Translations under genes and position numbers: made by a program
The notes under the pieces: model-generated
Seen by the model: the letters and a program-made list of their open reading frames with translations, nothing else
What the model was told of the DNA's origin: nothing
Database searches by the model: none
Shown here: in pieces, positions 1 to 12,099 of the stretch
How the letters are laid out: each line of letters begins with the position of its first letter
Position numbering within the stretch: position 1 is the stretch's first letter
Source: Paraspadella gotoi
Lineage: Eukaryota > Chaetognatha
Length of the DNA stretch: 64,000 bases
Assembly (NCBI GenBank): GCA_051294375.1
Contig: JBJCIZ010000239.1
Location: 5,367,656 to 5,431,655, forward strand
Direction: 5' to 3'

Positions 1-189
1 TTCGTTTTGATTATTTGGTTATATTATAACTTATTATAACTTTTTTCTTTTCTGAGATCAATGTTGACGTGGACTATGAAGTAAGAAAAAGTTCCGAATC
101 ATTCAAGGAACCAATTTTAACCTCTTGAGTCATTTCAATTACACTTTTTTTCTTTTTTTTCGCGCGCGACAGCCAGTCTGTGTCTCGAA

Positions 190-350
190 TTGCATTACGT
201 TGCATTGCAATGTATTGTTTAGCAGTGCAGTGCATTGCAATAAATTGCACTGCATTTTGAATTGCAAAACATGAAATTGCATTGCACTGAATTTAATTTC
301 ATTGCATTTCTTTGCATTGCATTACATTTGATCGCATTGCATTGCCTCGG
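190..350. repeat. Degenerate TTGCA/ATTGC pentanucleotide array
   Basis: Repeated TTGCA and ATTGCATTGC words with many substitutions run through this stretch before the first TC tract. The pattern is that of a decayed pentanucleotide satellite. Open frames across it only read the repeat (CNA/LHCIALH-like peptides) and are not genes. Confidence 0.75.
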
Positions 351-400
351 AGATGTTTTAAAACAGTCGCAATGGGAAAAGACCGGCGCTATGCGTGGGC

Positions 401-522
<122 letters not shown>

Positions 523-778
523 ATCGGAGTCAAAGTCGAGAGCAGCATTAAATTTTTTTTCTCCCTTCATTTTATGGCCTCCGTTTTTCATGAAGTCCGT
601 CGGCGGAATTGAAATTATTAATCTTTATTTTGCAGCCGTCGGGTTTTTTTCTTTTATTTTTTATTCTTTTTTATTTCTATTTTTTCTCTTTTTTTCTTTT
701 CGCGTGCAAATCCTGAAATGGAAAGATTTACAAGCAGATTCCATGACGTTGTAATTAGATGAAAGTGGACCTAGAAGC

Positions 779-832
<54 letters not shown>
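779..832. repeat. (TC)n microsatellite
   Basis: A pure TC run of about 26 units. The flanking bases 833-1,110 are AT-rich and show no gene. Confidence 0.95.
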
Positions 833-836
<4 letters not shown>

Positions 837-1109
837 TGTTTTTCCGCTGACTTGCTTTTACAATGATCGTAAAAACCCCCCAAAAAAGTCTTTTTGGTCG
901 ATGCGTCGTCGCATCTCCGCAACAGGATTAGATGATAACTTAAAAATAAATGGTCAATAATCAATATTCATCATTCAGTACTTATTAATCAATAATAAAT
1001 ACTAAAAAGTTAAATTAACCTTTTCATCAGATGAAGCTGTTAGAAATGTTATTAGTAAAAAATCAAAGATTCTCTGAAGTCAATAAAATGAAATGTAATT
1101 TTAAAATAA

Positions 1110-1445
1110 GACGTCACATATTCTCTATCTTTCTCCCTCTTTCTCTCTCCTTCTTTTTTTTTTCCCAACTGATTTTACTCCCTCTTCTCCTTTCTCTCTC
1201 TCCCTTTCTTCCCCTCCCTCTCCTTCTCTCTCCCTACCCTCTCTACCACTCCTTTTCATCCCCTCCCTCTCTCCCTCCTCTTTCCTCCCTTCTCTCCCTT
1301 CCTTCCCCTTCCTCTCTCCTTTACCCACCCTCTCCTTCTCTCTTCCTACCCTCTCTCCACTCCTTTTCCTCCCCTTCCTCTTTCCCTCTCCCCCTTCCCT
1401 CTATCCCTCCCTCTCCCACCTTCCTCTCTTCCTCTCCCCTTTAAT
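1110..1445. repeat. Polypyrimidine tract (C+T only over long stretches)
   Basis: Almost pure C/T on the plus strand, made of CTCCCTTTCC-like words and containing nearly no purine. The 137-codon frame here reads Leu/Ser/Pro from the tract and is not a gene. Such tracts can form intramolecular triplexes; that is known chemistry, not something shown here. Confidence 0.85.
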
Positions 1446-1489
1446 CCCGGGTCGCCTCATTTTACTTCTTTCCTTTTTTTCTTTTTTTT

Positions 1490-1990
1490 TCCGCTCGAAT
1501 TCGTTTCGTTTTTCTCCTCTTGTTTTCTTTTTTTCTTTTTTGTTTTTTATTTGTTTTTTGTTTTTTTGTTTTCTTTGATCTCTCGAGAGTCAGACGATGA
1601 GAGGAAAAAAATGATTCGATTTCAGGTTTTTCATTCCTGTTTTCTTTTTTGTTTTCTTCTTTGATTCTATTTCAGGTTGTTCATTCCTTTTTTCTTTTTG
1701 TATTCATTTTTATTTTTCGGTTGTTGTAGTTGTTGTTTTATTTTTGTTTGTTTGTTTTTGTCGTTGCTGCTGTTTTCATTTTTATTGTTGTTGTTTTGTT
1801 GTTTATGATCTTTCGTCGTATTTGTTGTTTCGTTGTTTTTCTTAGTTTGTTATTAGAAAGTTAGTAAGTGTTGTTTTTGTTTTGTTTTTTTGTCGTATTT
1901 GTTGTTTTGGTTTGTTAGCTGTTTTTATAATAGTTTGTTTTTATTGTTTTGGTTTTTCTGTTGTTGTTGTTGTTGTTGTTCTAGTTATTG
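1490..1990. repeat. G+T-rich strand-asymmetric stretch with TTG arrays
   Basis: The plus strand is dominated by T and G (TTGTTTT, GTTGTTGTT words) with few A or C, ending in a run of GTT triplets near 1,960-1,980. No open frame is believable. From 1,991 to 2,505 the DNA is plain AT-rich without features. Confidence 0.7.
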
Positions 1991-2556
1991 TTGTCCTTAA
2001 TCCTGATGTTTGACAGACAACGAACCCACGTCGGTTTTCGATCTCTGACCCCAAAAATTCGCTGGAGGGAATTTAAGAGTCGTAATTTGATTAAGAAGAA
2101 AGAAAAAAAATATGGATTTCTCTTAGTTTTTTGTTGAATTTGCAAATAAAAAATAGGCAAAAAGAGGGTTTTTTTGTGTGTTTTTTTTTTTTTATTAAAA
2201 AGGCCGTTTACTAAATCGGCCATGCAACAAAAATGAAATGATTAAAGTAAATAAATTAGCAAGAAATTTAAAAAATTAAAAACTCTGAATTAAAAATTGA
2301 AGCGTCACCTATTTACACTAGGCCTAGTATGAATAAAATATTTTTAAAATATAACATATTATTACTAAACAAAAACTAAGAATAACGATTGAAAAAAAAT
2401 ATATTCTAAGAATTAAAACTAGTAGTTTGGAATGTAATAAATGGTATAAAATTCTATAATAATAATAATATATATACTTTTCGGTGAGCTCTTCATATTC
2501 TTATTTTGCAGCTGACGTTACATTCACAAATTAAGATAAATCTCACTTTTCTGAAA

Positions 2557-2585
2557 ACGACAACGACGACGACGATGACGATGAC

Positions 2586-2617
<32 letters not shown>

Positions 2618-2632
2618 AGACGACGACAACCA
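2557..2632. repeat. (GAC)n trinucleotide array, interrupted
   Basis: GAC/GAT/AAG triplets follow a TTATTTTGCAG word that resembles a splice acceptor (about 2,500-2,511). In one frame it reads TTTTTMTMTTTTKTK, which is low complexity. An exon here cannot be excluded but has little support. Confidence 0.7.
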
Positions 2633-2735
2633 AGCGAAACAAAAGATCTTTTTATCGGAAAAAGAAAATCACTTTATCCAATTCGTTTCTTTCTTCCAAT
2701 AAAATCCACTTTATTTCCGCTTTGTCTCTCTCTCT

Positions 2736-3270
2736 NNNNNNNNNNNNNNNNNNNNNNNNNNNNNNNNNNNNNNNNNNNNNNNNNNNNNNNNNNNNNNNNN
2801 NNNNNNNNNNNNNNNNNNNNNNNNNNNNNNNNNNNNNNNNNNNNNNNNNNNNNNNNNNNNNNNNNNNNNNNNNNNNNNNNNNNNNNNNNNNNNNNNNNNN
2901 NNNNNNNNNNNNNNNNNNNNNNNNNNNNNNNNNNNNNNNNNNNNNNNNNNNNNNNNNNNNNNNNNNNNNNNNNNNNNNNNNNNNNNNNNNNNNNNNNNNN
3001 NNNNNNNNNNNNNNNNNNNNNNNNNNNNNNNNNNNNNNNNNNNNNNNNNNNNNNNNNNNNNNNNNNNNNNNNNNNNNNNNNNNNNNNNNNNNNNNNNNNN
3101 NNNNNNNNNNNNNNNNNNNNNNNNNNNNNNNNNNNNNNNNNNNNNNNNNNNNNNNNNNNNNNNNNNNNNNNNNNNNNNNNNNNNNNNNNNNNNNNNNNNN
3201 NNNNNNNNNNNNNNNNNNNNNNNNNNNNNNNNNNNNNNNNNNNNNNNNNNNNNNNNNNNNNNNNNNNNNN
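2736..3270. other. Assembly gap, 535 N
   Basis: A run of N entered directly from a TC tract. Peptides drawn through it have no meaning. Confidence 1.
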
Positions 3271-3498
3271 AACAAGAACCTCAGTCATGTAGCTCCTCTC
3301 CTCAAAAATGAAACCAAGCAGATGCTTGCTAACTCCGCCAAGCAGCCCATCCAGCGTCGCGTCAAAACTCCTGCCCGAACGCCCCCATCCTCCCCCCTAC
3401 GCCCCCCCTTCTCGTCTCCTCTCCTTCGCTCTCCATCCTTCTTTTTCTTTTCTCGAAGGGAGGAAAGGAAGGAAATGAAGGAAATGATAAAGAATTAG
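3271..3498 (+). CDS. Possible exon fragment downstream of a gap, unrecognised
   Basis: The first 130 bases after the gap read in one frame as NKNLSHVAPLLKNETKQM and then a basic, proline-rich stretch (LANSAKQPIQRRVKTPARTP). This composition is unlike the simple repeats around it. The frame then runs into C/T-rich and AAAGGA-rich DNA and stops at 3,498, so a real exon would end earlier, perhaps near 3,400. No family is recognised. The 5' side is lost in the gap, and a chance frame remains possible. Confidence 0.25.
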   Translation, partial: NKNLSHVAPLLKNETKQMLANSAKQPIQRRVKTPARTPPSSPLRPPFSSPLLRSPSFFFFSRREERKEMKEMIKN

Positions 3499-3807
3499 GG
3501 AAAAAAGAAAAAAAGAAAGAAGGAAAGAAAGAAAAAAAGAAAGAAAGAAAGAAAGAATGAATAATGAATAAAAAACCAAAACGAAGTAACTAATCTATTT
3601 TTCATATTTTCCCCCTCTCTTATTTTTTTGCCGTTCCTTCTCGAAATTAATCATAAAGGTAAGTCACATTACTTCTCACTGATATTTTTTTCTTTATCAT
3701 TCGATCGACTCGAATTGTGTCAACTATTTCAGTCTCATGGACAATTAATAACAATGTCAAAGTTTAGAGTTTTAAATTAGCTCGAGATAAAATTGAAACC
3801 ACAAAAA

Positions 3808-3881
3808 TGAAAACGACGACGACGACGACGACGCCGACAACGACAACGACGGCGAAAAACTCTCCCTTCCTCCGTTCGTGA

Positions 3882-3945
<64 letters not shown>

Positions 3946-4120
3946 ATTTTTTCTTTCGCGTCGGAAATCGACGTCCGTCCTTCATTTCTGGTCGCGCCCT
4001 CTTTTTTTTTGGGCAGGGAGAATTCGTCGACGTCTTTTTTCGTCGTCGTTTTCGTCGTCGTTTTCGTCGTCATCATTTTATTTGTCGTCGTCATGGACGT
4101 CGGCGTCATCATCATTTTTG
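3808..4120. repeat. (GAC)n, (TC)n and (GTC)n cluster
   Basis: A GAC array at about 3,808-3,850 and a TC run at 3,884-3,943 are followed by GTC/GTCGTT triplets at 4,028-4,120. The two triplet arrays are reverse complements of each other, so they could pair around the TC tract. The DNA to 4,430 is AT-rich with no gene. Confidence 0.85.
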
Positions 4121-4437
4121 ACGTATTCGCTTTTTATGATGAGACCAAAACTAAACCAATAGTAAACCCCGACGATGGCTAATCAATATTATCACAATCT
4201 GTATGAAAAGGAAACATAATCAAAACATATCAATAGTATTATAACAAACATTAATTGTTTATAAACAGATATTTATTGTTTATATTTTTAACCACTTTTA
4301 CAAAAGGAAGTTAAGAGCGACGAAGTACAACGAGAGTTGATGTCCTACATTTACGCATCGAACCTTTTTCTTAGATGGCGTTGCACCCCACGGCACTTTC
4401 TCTTTTCACGAATCTAAACAGATGACGCTACTGATTA

Positions 4438-4606
4438 CCTCCTGGCCCTTCGAGGTCATCTCGGCCTTTGATCCCCTCCTCGCTCTACGGGATCCCCTCC
4501 TGGTCGCGCGAGGCTTGGCTTGGCTTGGCTTGGCCCCTCCTCGCCTGCGAGGTCATCTTTGCCCTTGATCCCCTGCTGGTCCTGCGAGATCATCTTTGCC
4601 CTCTGA
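4438..4606. repeat. Minisatellite, about 36-bp unit, 4-5 imperfect copies
   Basis: Copies share CCCCTCCTGGTC, then a TGCGAGGTCATCTTTGCC-like part, then CTTGAT. One copy is shortened, and another carries an inserted TTGGC x4 run near 4,512-4,533. The stretch is GC-rich compared with its surroundings. A 65-codon frame just downstream (4,623-4,820) is not convincing as a gene. Confidence 0.7.
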
Positions 4607-4849
4607 GTAGCCTCTTCGTTCGATGAAACCCTCCTTGCCCGCCTATGCCCCTGTCCGCCTCAACATAGCCCCGCCTTTTCTTCTTCTCTTCATCTTCGAC
4701 GCCCCCCCGGCCCCTCCGAAAAAAAACCCGATAAACTGGACGGCGACTTCGAATTGCAGAATGTCGCTATTGCAATTTGATTCCGTTGTCGCAAGTCTGA
4801 ATACTTTCTTGCATCAATAGCATTTTTTGTTCCACCACCGTGACTAGAT

Positions 4850-5091
4850 TCGCTTTTTCTCTCTCTCTCTCTCTCTCCTCCTCTCTCCTCTATACAGTCT
4901 TCTCCGTCCTCTCTCTCATCTCGCTTCCTCTCTCTCTCTTCTACTTATTCCGTCCTCTCTCTCTCAGTCTCTCTCCCGCTCTCCTCTTCCTCTCTACTGT
5001 CTCATCTGATCTCCCTCTCTCCCCCGTCGCTCCCATCTCTCCTGCCTCTCCATCATCTCATCCTCTCTCTTCTCTCTCTCTCTCTCCATGT

Positions 5092-5130
<39 letters not shown>

Positions 5131-5515
5131 ATCTCTTTCTCTCTCTCCCTCTTCTCGTCTTTCTCTTTTTTCATTTTTTTCTTTGCCTCTTTCAACTGTC
5201 TCCAACTCGCTTTTTTTTCTCCTTCTTTTTACTCACTCTGTCTTCCTCTCTCTCTTCCCCTTTCTCTATTTCTTCCATCATTTCATCTCTTTCCTTTCCT
5301 CCCTTTTATTTCCCTTAATTTTTCCCTTTTATCTTCCTCTCTTTTTTCCCCCTTTTCTCCTTTTCCTTTCCCTTTATATCCTTTCCTCCATTTCCTTTTC
5401 CTCCTTTCTTCCTTTTCCTTTTCCTCCTTTCCTCCCTTTCCATTCTTTTTCCTCCTTTCCTCTCTTTCCTTTTCCTTTTTCTCCCTTCCATTTTCCTTCC
5501 CTTTCCATCTCTACC
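4850..5515. repeat. Long polypyrimidine tract
   Basis: More than 600 bases of nearly pure C/T: TC runs, then CCTTTTCCTTTCC words. The 228-codon plus frame and the 131-codon minus frame here are Ser/Leu/Phe and Lys/Glu/Gly readings of this tract and are rejected as genes. It passes into block A. Confidence 0.9.
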
Positions 5516-5956
5516 AGACCCAATGATCCATCTATCCTTTTTTCTCTCCTTATTTTCCCCAAATCCAACGTCGCTAATGTAGCTCAAAAGAGAAAGAAAA
5601 AAAAGAAAAAAGGAATCTCCATCAAAACTGAAGGGACCGAGAATTCCACGCTGTCGTAACGTCGTTTGTTTAAAAATCTCGTTAGCAATATTGATTCTAC
5701 CAAATTTCATTTTACGATTTGATCACTTCGAAAGGTTTTTTTTTAAATGTTATTTTAAGAATATTATAAAAACCAACAGACAGACGGACCAACTTAGATT
5801 CTCAAACTCACCCTCACTTACCCTCTGACTTACCTTGGCCGGGTTAACCCTGTGTCTCTGCTCTTTCACCGGGTTAATCACCCGGCGGAATCACAAGGTT
5901 TCACGGCTCTCACCTCACACGGCTGCTTTCCTTTTAAGGGCTTTGAGCTAGACCAG

Positions 5957-6087
<131 letters not shown>

Positions 6088-6704
6088 AAATAGGTTAACG
6101 GGCATCGGGGGGGAAGGAAGGGAGAAGCAAGCAATTAAAGCGAGAGATAGAAAAGCAAGCGATCATATGGAGAGAAGGATTTGCAAGCAGAAATAAAGAT
6201 ATATGGCAACTGGCGTTCGAAGGGAGGATGAAAATAGCAAGCAGAGGGAAAAGGCGAGAGGGTGTTCTTAGGGAGAGAATGAAGCAAGGAAGCCGCGTGG
6301 AAGAGAAAGTTAAGCAAGTATTCGGAAGTAAGGACGAAGCAAGTAAGCAGAGAGGATGAGAAAGCTAAAAAAAAAAGTATTCAAGCAGGCAGAGATAAAG
6401 ATTAAGGCGAACAAGAAATCGGATGAAAGCAAGCGGAGAGGATGAAGGAAGACAAAGGAGAGAGAGGGATGGAGAAGCAAGCAATCAAAGAAAAAAAAGA
6501 AAGGCAAACAAGCATTCAGAAGGACGTTTCTTTCAAAGTTTTTTTTTCCAACGAGATTATTTTTCGCGTTGGGAATTTTTGATTTTTCTTTCTTTCGAGA
6601 TTTTCTCCGATTTTTTTCCGTTTTTCATTCGAGTCTTTTCTGCCCGTCAGTTGCTCTTTTATCTTTGACGTTCGTTGTTGTTGTTGTTGTTGATGGAGTT
6701 TCAG

Positions 6705-6945
6705 TATCATTGATGGAATTGGTACAACCAATATAAATATTATCCATTCATTTAATAAATAAGCTATCTTGCCCCTGACTTTGGACAGGCTTTGGTGGTT
6801 TAAGGCCTCCATCACTCTTACAAGATATTGACAAAGCGGGTCCCAGCAAGCTTTCAATCCAGACTCTCTCATAATCTCGTTTATTTACTCACAGTGTACC
6901 TGGCTTCCCTATCAATGAAGTAGCATAATATTTCAAAGAATGATG
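6705..6945 (+). repeat. D repeat (dispersed element of about 220 bp), plus orientation
   Basis: The family runs from TTGGTACAACCAATATAAAT through AATAAGCTATCTTGCCC, GGTGGTTTAAGGCCTCCATC and AAGCTTTCAATC to ACCTGGCTTCCCTATCAATG. At least eleven copies or fragments lie in this window on both strands. I see no clear terminal inverted repeats and no certain RNA polymerase III boxes, so the class (SINE, MITE or other) is undetermined. Confidence 0.8.
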
Positions 6946-7329
6946 GGTGCTAGTAACTGAGTATTACATAGATGTTGACTCGAATAGTTTAAGGTCAGTG
7001 GCGTTTTTTTTTATAAAACTAAGTATGTATTTCTCGGTCAAAAAAATAGCATCTTAAGATGACCATCTTTCACTCTTGGCCGCGCTCGCTGAAGAGACAT
7101 AATATGTAGCCGTTGTGAGCTATATTCTAACCCGGTGGTGCATTGAGTAAATATCCCAGCTAAGGATGTTGAGCTACTGAGATCGATCCTGCATTAAGTC
7201 ATGTTCCAAAAAAGTGACGGAAAGCAATCTACACCTAAGCCCCCATCCACAAACGCTTCCTTTATTTAATATATATTATAACAAATGTTAGTTCTGTATA
7301 TTTTTACATTTTCCGTCAGTCGCTTTCTT

Positions 7330-7760
7330 GACGAGCTTTATCAAACTTGAAAGGATTTTAAGTCGAATTTTCTTTATTTTTTTTTTGTTAGAAAAAAAGC
7401 TTTTTTCAAAAATTTATATGCAAATTTTTTTTTGTGACATGAAACGGTTTTTGCTTATCACTTTTTCGTCAATTTTTTTTTCTTTTTTTTACAAAACTGC
7501 ATTAATTCATTTTCGTTCTTTCTTTTTATATAAATTTTTTTTAATTTCTTTTTTATGCTTCAATTTTTTTCTCTAATCTTCAATTTCTATCTTATCTTTT
7601 AATTTTTTTTCCTTTTTATATTTTGTAAAAAAAATTCTTTTTTTTTTACTTTTTTTCGTTATTAGTATAATTTTGCTTCGGTTTATTTGCAGAAAAATTT
7701 TGTTTATTTATATTTTTTCTTGAATTTGCTTTAAAATTTTTTTGTTATAGTACTGTAATG
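7330..7760. other. AT-rich, poly-T-rich stretch without gene
   Basis: Long T runs broken by AAAAAAGCTTTTTT and AAATTT words. The 82-codon frame of Phe/Ile/Lys reflects base composition. Nothing else is visible from 6,950 to 7,990. Confidence 0.6.
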
Positions 7761-8004
7761 CTATCTAATATTCTGTAGTTTAATAGGTACGTTGAGGAAA
7801 AACTAACTACAATTTTTCTTCTCGTGGATTTAGCTTGTTTATATATAGATAGAACTTGAATTTATATTCCAAGTCTTGAAACTCAAATTTTTGCAAAAGT
7901 AGTTTATTCACAAATCAAAATAAAAAACGATTTTAGGATAATCAAAGTACTATAGGATACACACCAACTATATTAAACAAAACCTTTTACCTATGACGAA
8001 TGTG

Positions 8005-8092
8005 AGAGAGAGAGAGAGAGAGACGAGAATGAGAGAGAGAGATGAGAGAAGAGAGAGAGAGAGACTGAGAGAGAGAGAGAGAGAGATTCATT
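8005..8092. repeat. (GA)n microsatellite with ATGAGAG interruptions
   Basis: GA units with GAATGAG and GATGAG breaks. The same interruption pattern occurs in block A copy 2 (24,207-24,298), so those breaks are genuine rather than random error. Confidence 0.9.
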
Positions 8093-8439
8093 TTCTTTTT
8101 CGCGTCTTCGCGAAAAGAAAAGAAACGAGAAAAATATTTAGATTTTTTTATGACAAGAAAAAAAATGTTTTTATTAATGAATTCGATTTTGACGATTTCA
8201 CAGTCGGTGAGACGACGACGACAACGATGAAGACGAGAACGACGATTGCCATTCTAACCACGTGGCAAGCGAAAAGGCAAAAATAAATGAAAAAATTAAA
8301 TGAGAAACATTAAACAAAAAACAACAAAGAGAAAGAGAAAGAGAAAGAGAAAGAGAAAGACGGAAAACTCATTGCACTATTTAACTATTTCATATCTATG
8401 TATCTATTATAGCAATTTCAAATTCAGCTCCTTGTATTT

Positions 8440-8680
8440 TGACTCAGAGTACAATATAGTATTCGCCTATCAATTATAAAATTGAAACATTCTTTGAACC
8501 ATGATACCAATTAGTTGATAAGGAAGCCAGGAACTCAGGGAGCGAATAACGGAAACGAGTCTTGCTCGAAAGCTTGCTATGTCAATATCACGTAAGATGG
8601 ATGGAGGCCTTAAACCACCAAAGCCTCTGCAAAGCTAACGGCAAATAGATAATTCATTAAAGGAAAGAATTTAATGCTTC
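8440..8680 (-). repeat. D repeat, minus orientation
   Basis: This is the reverse complement of the D family: GATAAGGAAGCCAGGAACTC, then AAAGCTTGC, then GGAGGCCTTAAACCACCAAA. It lies about 1.5 kb from the plus-oriented copy at 6,705, forming an inverted pair. The (AGAGAA)n run at 8,325-8,360 precedes it. Confidence 0.75.
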
Positions 8681-8809
8681 CTTCAGATTTTTTTTCGTCG
8701 CAACGTTTTTTGTTTTTTGTTTCTTGTTTTTTGTTTCGTTTTTATTCCCAAAAATCAAAAGGAAGTAAAACTTGAAAGGGCAAAGCGGAGTCGCCAGAAA
8801 CGGGACATT

Positions 8810-8954
8810 GAGGACGACGATGAAGACGACGAAGACGACGAAGACGAAGAAGAAGACGAAGAGGATGACGATGATGATGACGACGGAGAGGAATGGGACG
8901 AGAGAAATGAAAAAAAAATAAATACCGTTAAATCTGGGTTGCTTAATAAAATAC

Positions 8955-9006
<52 letters not shown>
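8810..9006. repeat. GAC/GAA triplet array followed by (GA)n
   Basis: GAC, GAT and GAA triplets at 8,810-8,905 read as an Asp/Glu run inside a 109-codon plus frame, preceded by a basic stretch (KLERAKRSRQKRDIE). A (GA)n run at 8,957-9,006 ends the frame. In block A copy 2 the frame is broken at several places. An acidic-region exon is possible, but a repeat reading is more likely. Confidence 0.7.
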
Positions 9007-9008
<2 letters not shown>

Positions 9009-9511
9009 GCGACGCACTTTTATTACTTTCTAGGTTAAAATTTTAGTTTCTTTGGGTCGAAAATTTCTCTTTAAACTTGAAAAGAGATTTTTCGAAAGGT
9101 CAGACCCGATGCTTTTGGTCTTTCCAAAGTTTATGGTCGAAAATTTAATACTGTCTCAAAATATTGTAAAAAAAATGTAATTTGTTTTTTTATTTAAGCT
9201 TTTTATAAAGATGTTTATCTTACTAAAACTAATAATCTCTATAAACGAACTAAAAAAATATTCTTTTTTTGCTTTTGTATACGTTTGAACTTTTATAAAC
9301 TATTCATAAAGCTAAAAAAAATTGTTTGTCTTTTCTTAGAAATTCTAATGCGCCCTCTATCGTCGACCTCGCGTCTCTGATCCCCCGAAAAAAAATAAAC
9401 AGATGAACAAAACAAAAAAAATATTCATATTTTTTTCCCCCGACCCTTTTTTCGTTTATGAAATCCTTAACTGATTGATTATTCTTTTCCCGCCCTATTT
9501 CAACTTCTTCT

Positions 9512-9515
<4 letters not shown>

Positions 9516-9594
<79 letters not shown>

Positions 9595-9612
9595 GTTCTC
9601 TCTCTCTTCTCG
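9516..9612. repeat. (TC)n microsatellite
   Basis: A TC run with two TTC interruptions, shared with copy 2 near 25,912-26,010. AT-rich DNA without genes lies at 9,010-9,510. Confidence 0.95.
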
Positions 9613-10188
9613 CCACCAACCGTGCCTGCCAGTTTTTCCCGTCAACCGACAATGCTTTATTTGTTGTTCCCACATAAGGCTATACTTTTTGTTTTTCAAA
9701 TTTAAAAGTTTAACTCTTTGCTACCTCCACAAAAAAAGCTTTTATGATTAGTTTTAGTTTATAACCATCGCACCCTGAATTAACCGCCTAAGCGACAAAA
9801 AGACAAAGCGTTATAGTGTAATACATTTTTAAATGCCGTCGTTCTCCACTTTGAAATCGCTTCTTCTAATCGAAATTAATGAGACTTTATACGCTCATAT
9901 TTTCTGATCTGTTTATAATTTCCCTTTTCCAATTCTACAAACCGTCAGTCTTCTATCTTTCTTTTCTATTTAGCTTCCTCTCTCCTCTCTATTTACCTCC
10001 ATTCTACCTATCTATTTACCCTTTTGCTCAGCTCACCTCTCTCTGGTAACACTTCTCCGAGTCCGAGTGTACGCAATTTAATTACCTTAATTAATTAATC
10101 GCGACGTGATATCAAGAGTTTTCAAGAAGCGATCACCTTACAACGCAACTGGTGCAAATTTTTGATTGGCGTAACCGCTGAAAGACTC

Positions 10189-10311
<123 letters not shown>

Positions 10312-10484
10312 CTCCCTCATTTTCTCTCCTCTCCCTCCCTCTCTTCTTCCCCCCAGCCTTTCCTCGTTATGAATTCCGCGTTATCTTTTTTGCTTCTTTC
10401 TCGATTATTTACGATGTGGGGTTTTCGCCTTTCCCGTCACCTTCTCACTCCCCCTCTCGCCCTCTTTCCTTTCCTCCCCTCCAT

Positions 10485-10925
10485 CCTATTCTCCCTACTC
10501 CATCCTATCCTAACCTATCCTTCTATCGTATCCTCCTATCCTAACCTATCCTCTTATCCTCCCTATTCCCCATCCATTTTAGGCTCTTTCCTCCTATCCT
10601 ACCCTATCCTTCTACCGTCCAATCCACCTATCCTATCCTATTCTCCTATCCTCCCTACTCCCTATCTATTTCCCCCTCTACCCTCCTATCCTACCCTATC
10701 CTCCTACCGTCTTATCCTACTCTATCCTCCTACCCTCCTATCCTCTTAATCTCACCTTAATCTCATCTTAATCTCACCATAATCTCATCCTTTCCTTCTA
10801 ATCTCCCCTTAATCTCATCTTAATCTCACCTTAATATCATCATATCCCCTAACCTCCCCTTAATATCATCTTAATCTCACCTTAATCTCATCCTATCCTC
10901 CTAATCTCCCTTTAATCTCCCTTTT
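10485..10925. repeat. Two abutting minisatellites: CTATC-type, then an 11-bp TTAATCTCACC unit
   Basis: 10,485-10,745 consists of CCTATCCT/ACCCTATCC words with a unit of about 5-10 bp. 10,746-10,925 consists of TTAATCTCACC and TTAATCTCATC copies. The arrays recur inverted at about 12,810-13,270 and direct at 26,925-27,390. The 195-codon frame over the first part only reads this repeat. Confidence 0.8.
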
Positions 10926-11494
10926 TCATTCTGTCTCCCTTTATTTGTCTTCATTATCTTCATGTTTCAGCTTTCTTCGTTTTTTTACCTTTTTTCCTTT
11001 AAACTTTTTTTCCCTGCATTTTTTTGGTCATTATTTATTAATGATTTGTTATTTTTTTGCATTTTTTTCTCTCCAAGTTTTAAATAAGATAAAACGGAAA
11101 GAATTAACACGTAAATTTCCCCAGCTTTACTTATGTACGTCCAAAAAAAGTAACCAAGGTTTAAAAATTCGATTCTGTTTTGTAACTAATGTTTCTAATA
11201 TATTTTTTTTATTATTTAATCAACTTTGTCTCTCTCTCATAAAGAAAGTTTCTACTACTAATTATCTCCGAAGATGATTATCTTTCTGCTCCTTGCCTGC
11301 TTCCCAACAACGAAAGAAAGGGACAAAAACAACAACAATAACATCGACAAGCAGAAAAACAACAACATCAACTTCAGAATTTTTTTCACAAGTCGCCTTC
11401 TTCAATCTCACGATTCCATCGGCAACAAACTTGATCAGTTTTTATTCTTTTACACTAGTTTTATTTTCGTTTTATTTCGTTCATTATTAACGAA

Positions 11495-11640
11495 ATTGGT
11501 TCAAAGAATATAAAATTTATCCTTTTATTCAACAATAAAAGCTATCCTGCCCCTGACTTTGCACAATGCACATAGTAGGATGATAACGTAGCAGGTCCCT
11601 GCAAGCTGTCAATCAAGACTCCCAGAGTACCTGGGATGAT
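11495..11640 (+). repeat. D repeat fragment, plus orientation
   Basis: Contains GTTCAAAGAATATAAAATTT, AAGCTATCCTGCCCCTGACT, CTGTCAATCAAGACT and CCCAGAGTACCTGGG. The middle GGTGGTTTAAGGCC part is missing. Confidence 0.7.
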
Positions 11641-12099
11641 TCTGTTCCCTTTCCCTTAAATTCCATTCATTTTGAATCATTTCCTCTTTCTTCATCTTTC
11701 TTCTCTTCTCCTCCTTTTACTTCATTTTCGTCGTTCATGTTTCCCCCTTTCGCTTCATTTGTCGAATCCACTTCCGTTTCATTAATTCTTTCCGCCTTTT
11801 TTTTAATTTTCTCTCCTTTTTATTTTCTTTTCTTTTTTTACTCCTCTCCATTTTTTTGCCTGTCTGTTTCTCTTCTTTTTCTCTCTTTCTCCGGTGCCCC
11901 AACCTATCTTTTTTTTACACCTTTCTATTTTTCACCTGTCTTTTTTTTTCTTCCCCGCCCGTTATGTCGACGCTAATGTCTTTATCGCGGTTTCCTCACC
12001 TCCACGAGACTAACTTACTTTTTTTTTCTTTCTTTTTTCTTTTTTTTTTTTTACATCGTCAACATACTGCAGCAAATACAACACTGAGTGTGAAAGAGA

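Noticed and set aside
2506-3498. 330-codon plus frame
   Set aside because: Most of it is translated N. Only the part after 3,271 has any merit and is listed separately with low confidence.
4840-5526. 228-codon plus frame of Ser/Leu/Phe
   Set aside because: It is a reading of the C/T-only tract, and neighbouring frames are equally open.
6705-6945. D repeat as a tRNA-derived SINE
   Set aside because: I could not find a convincing A box and B box at proper spacing on either strand, so I left the class open.
8717-9046. Acidic 109-codon frame (Asp/Glu run)
   Set aside because: It is GAC/GAA triplet repeat joined to a GA tract, and it is broken in block A copy 2. It could still be coding, but repeat translation explains it.
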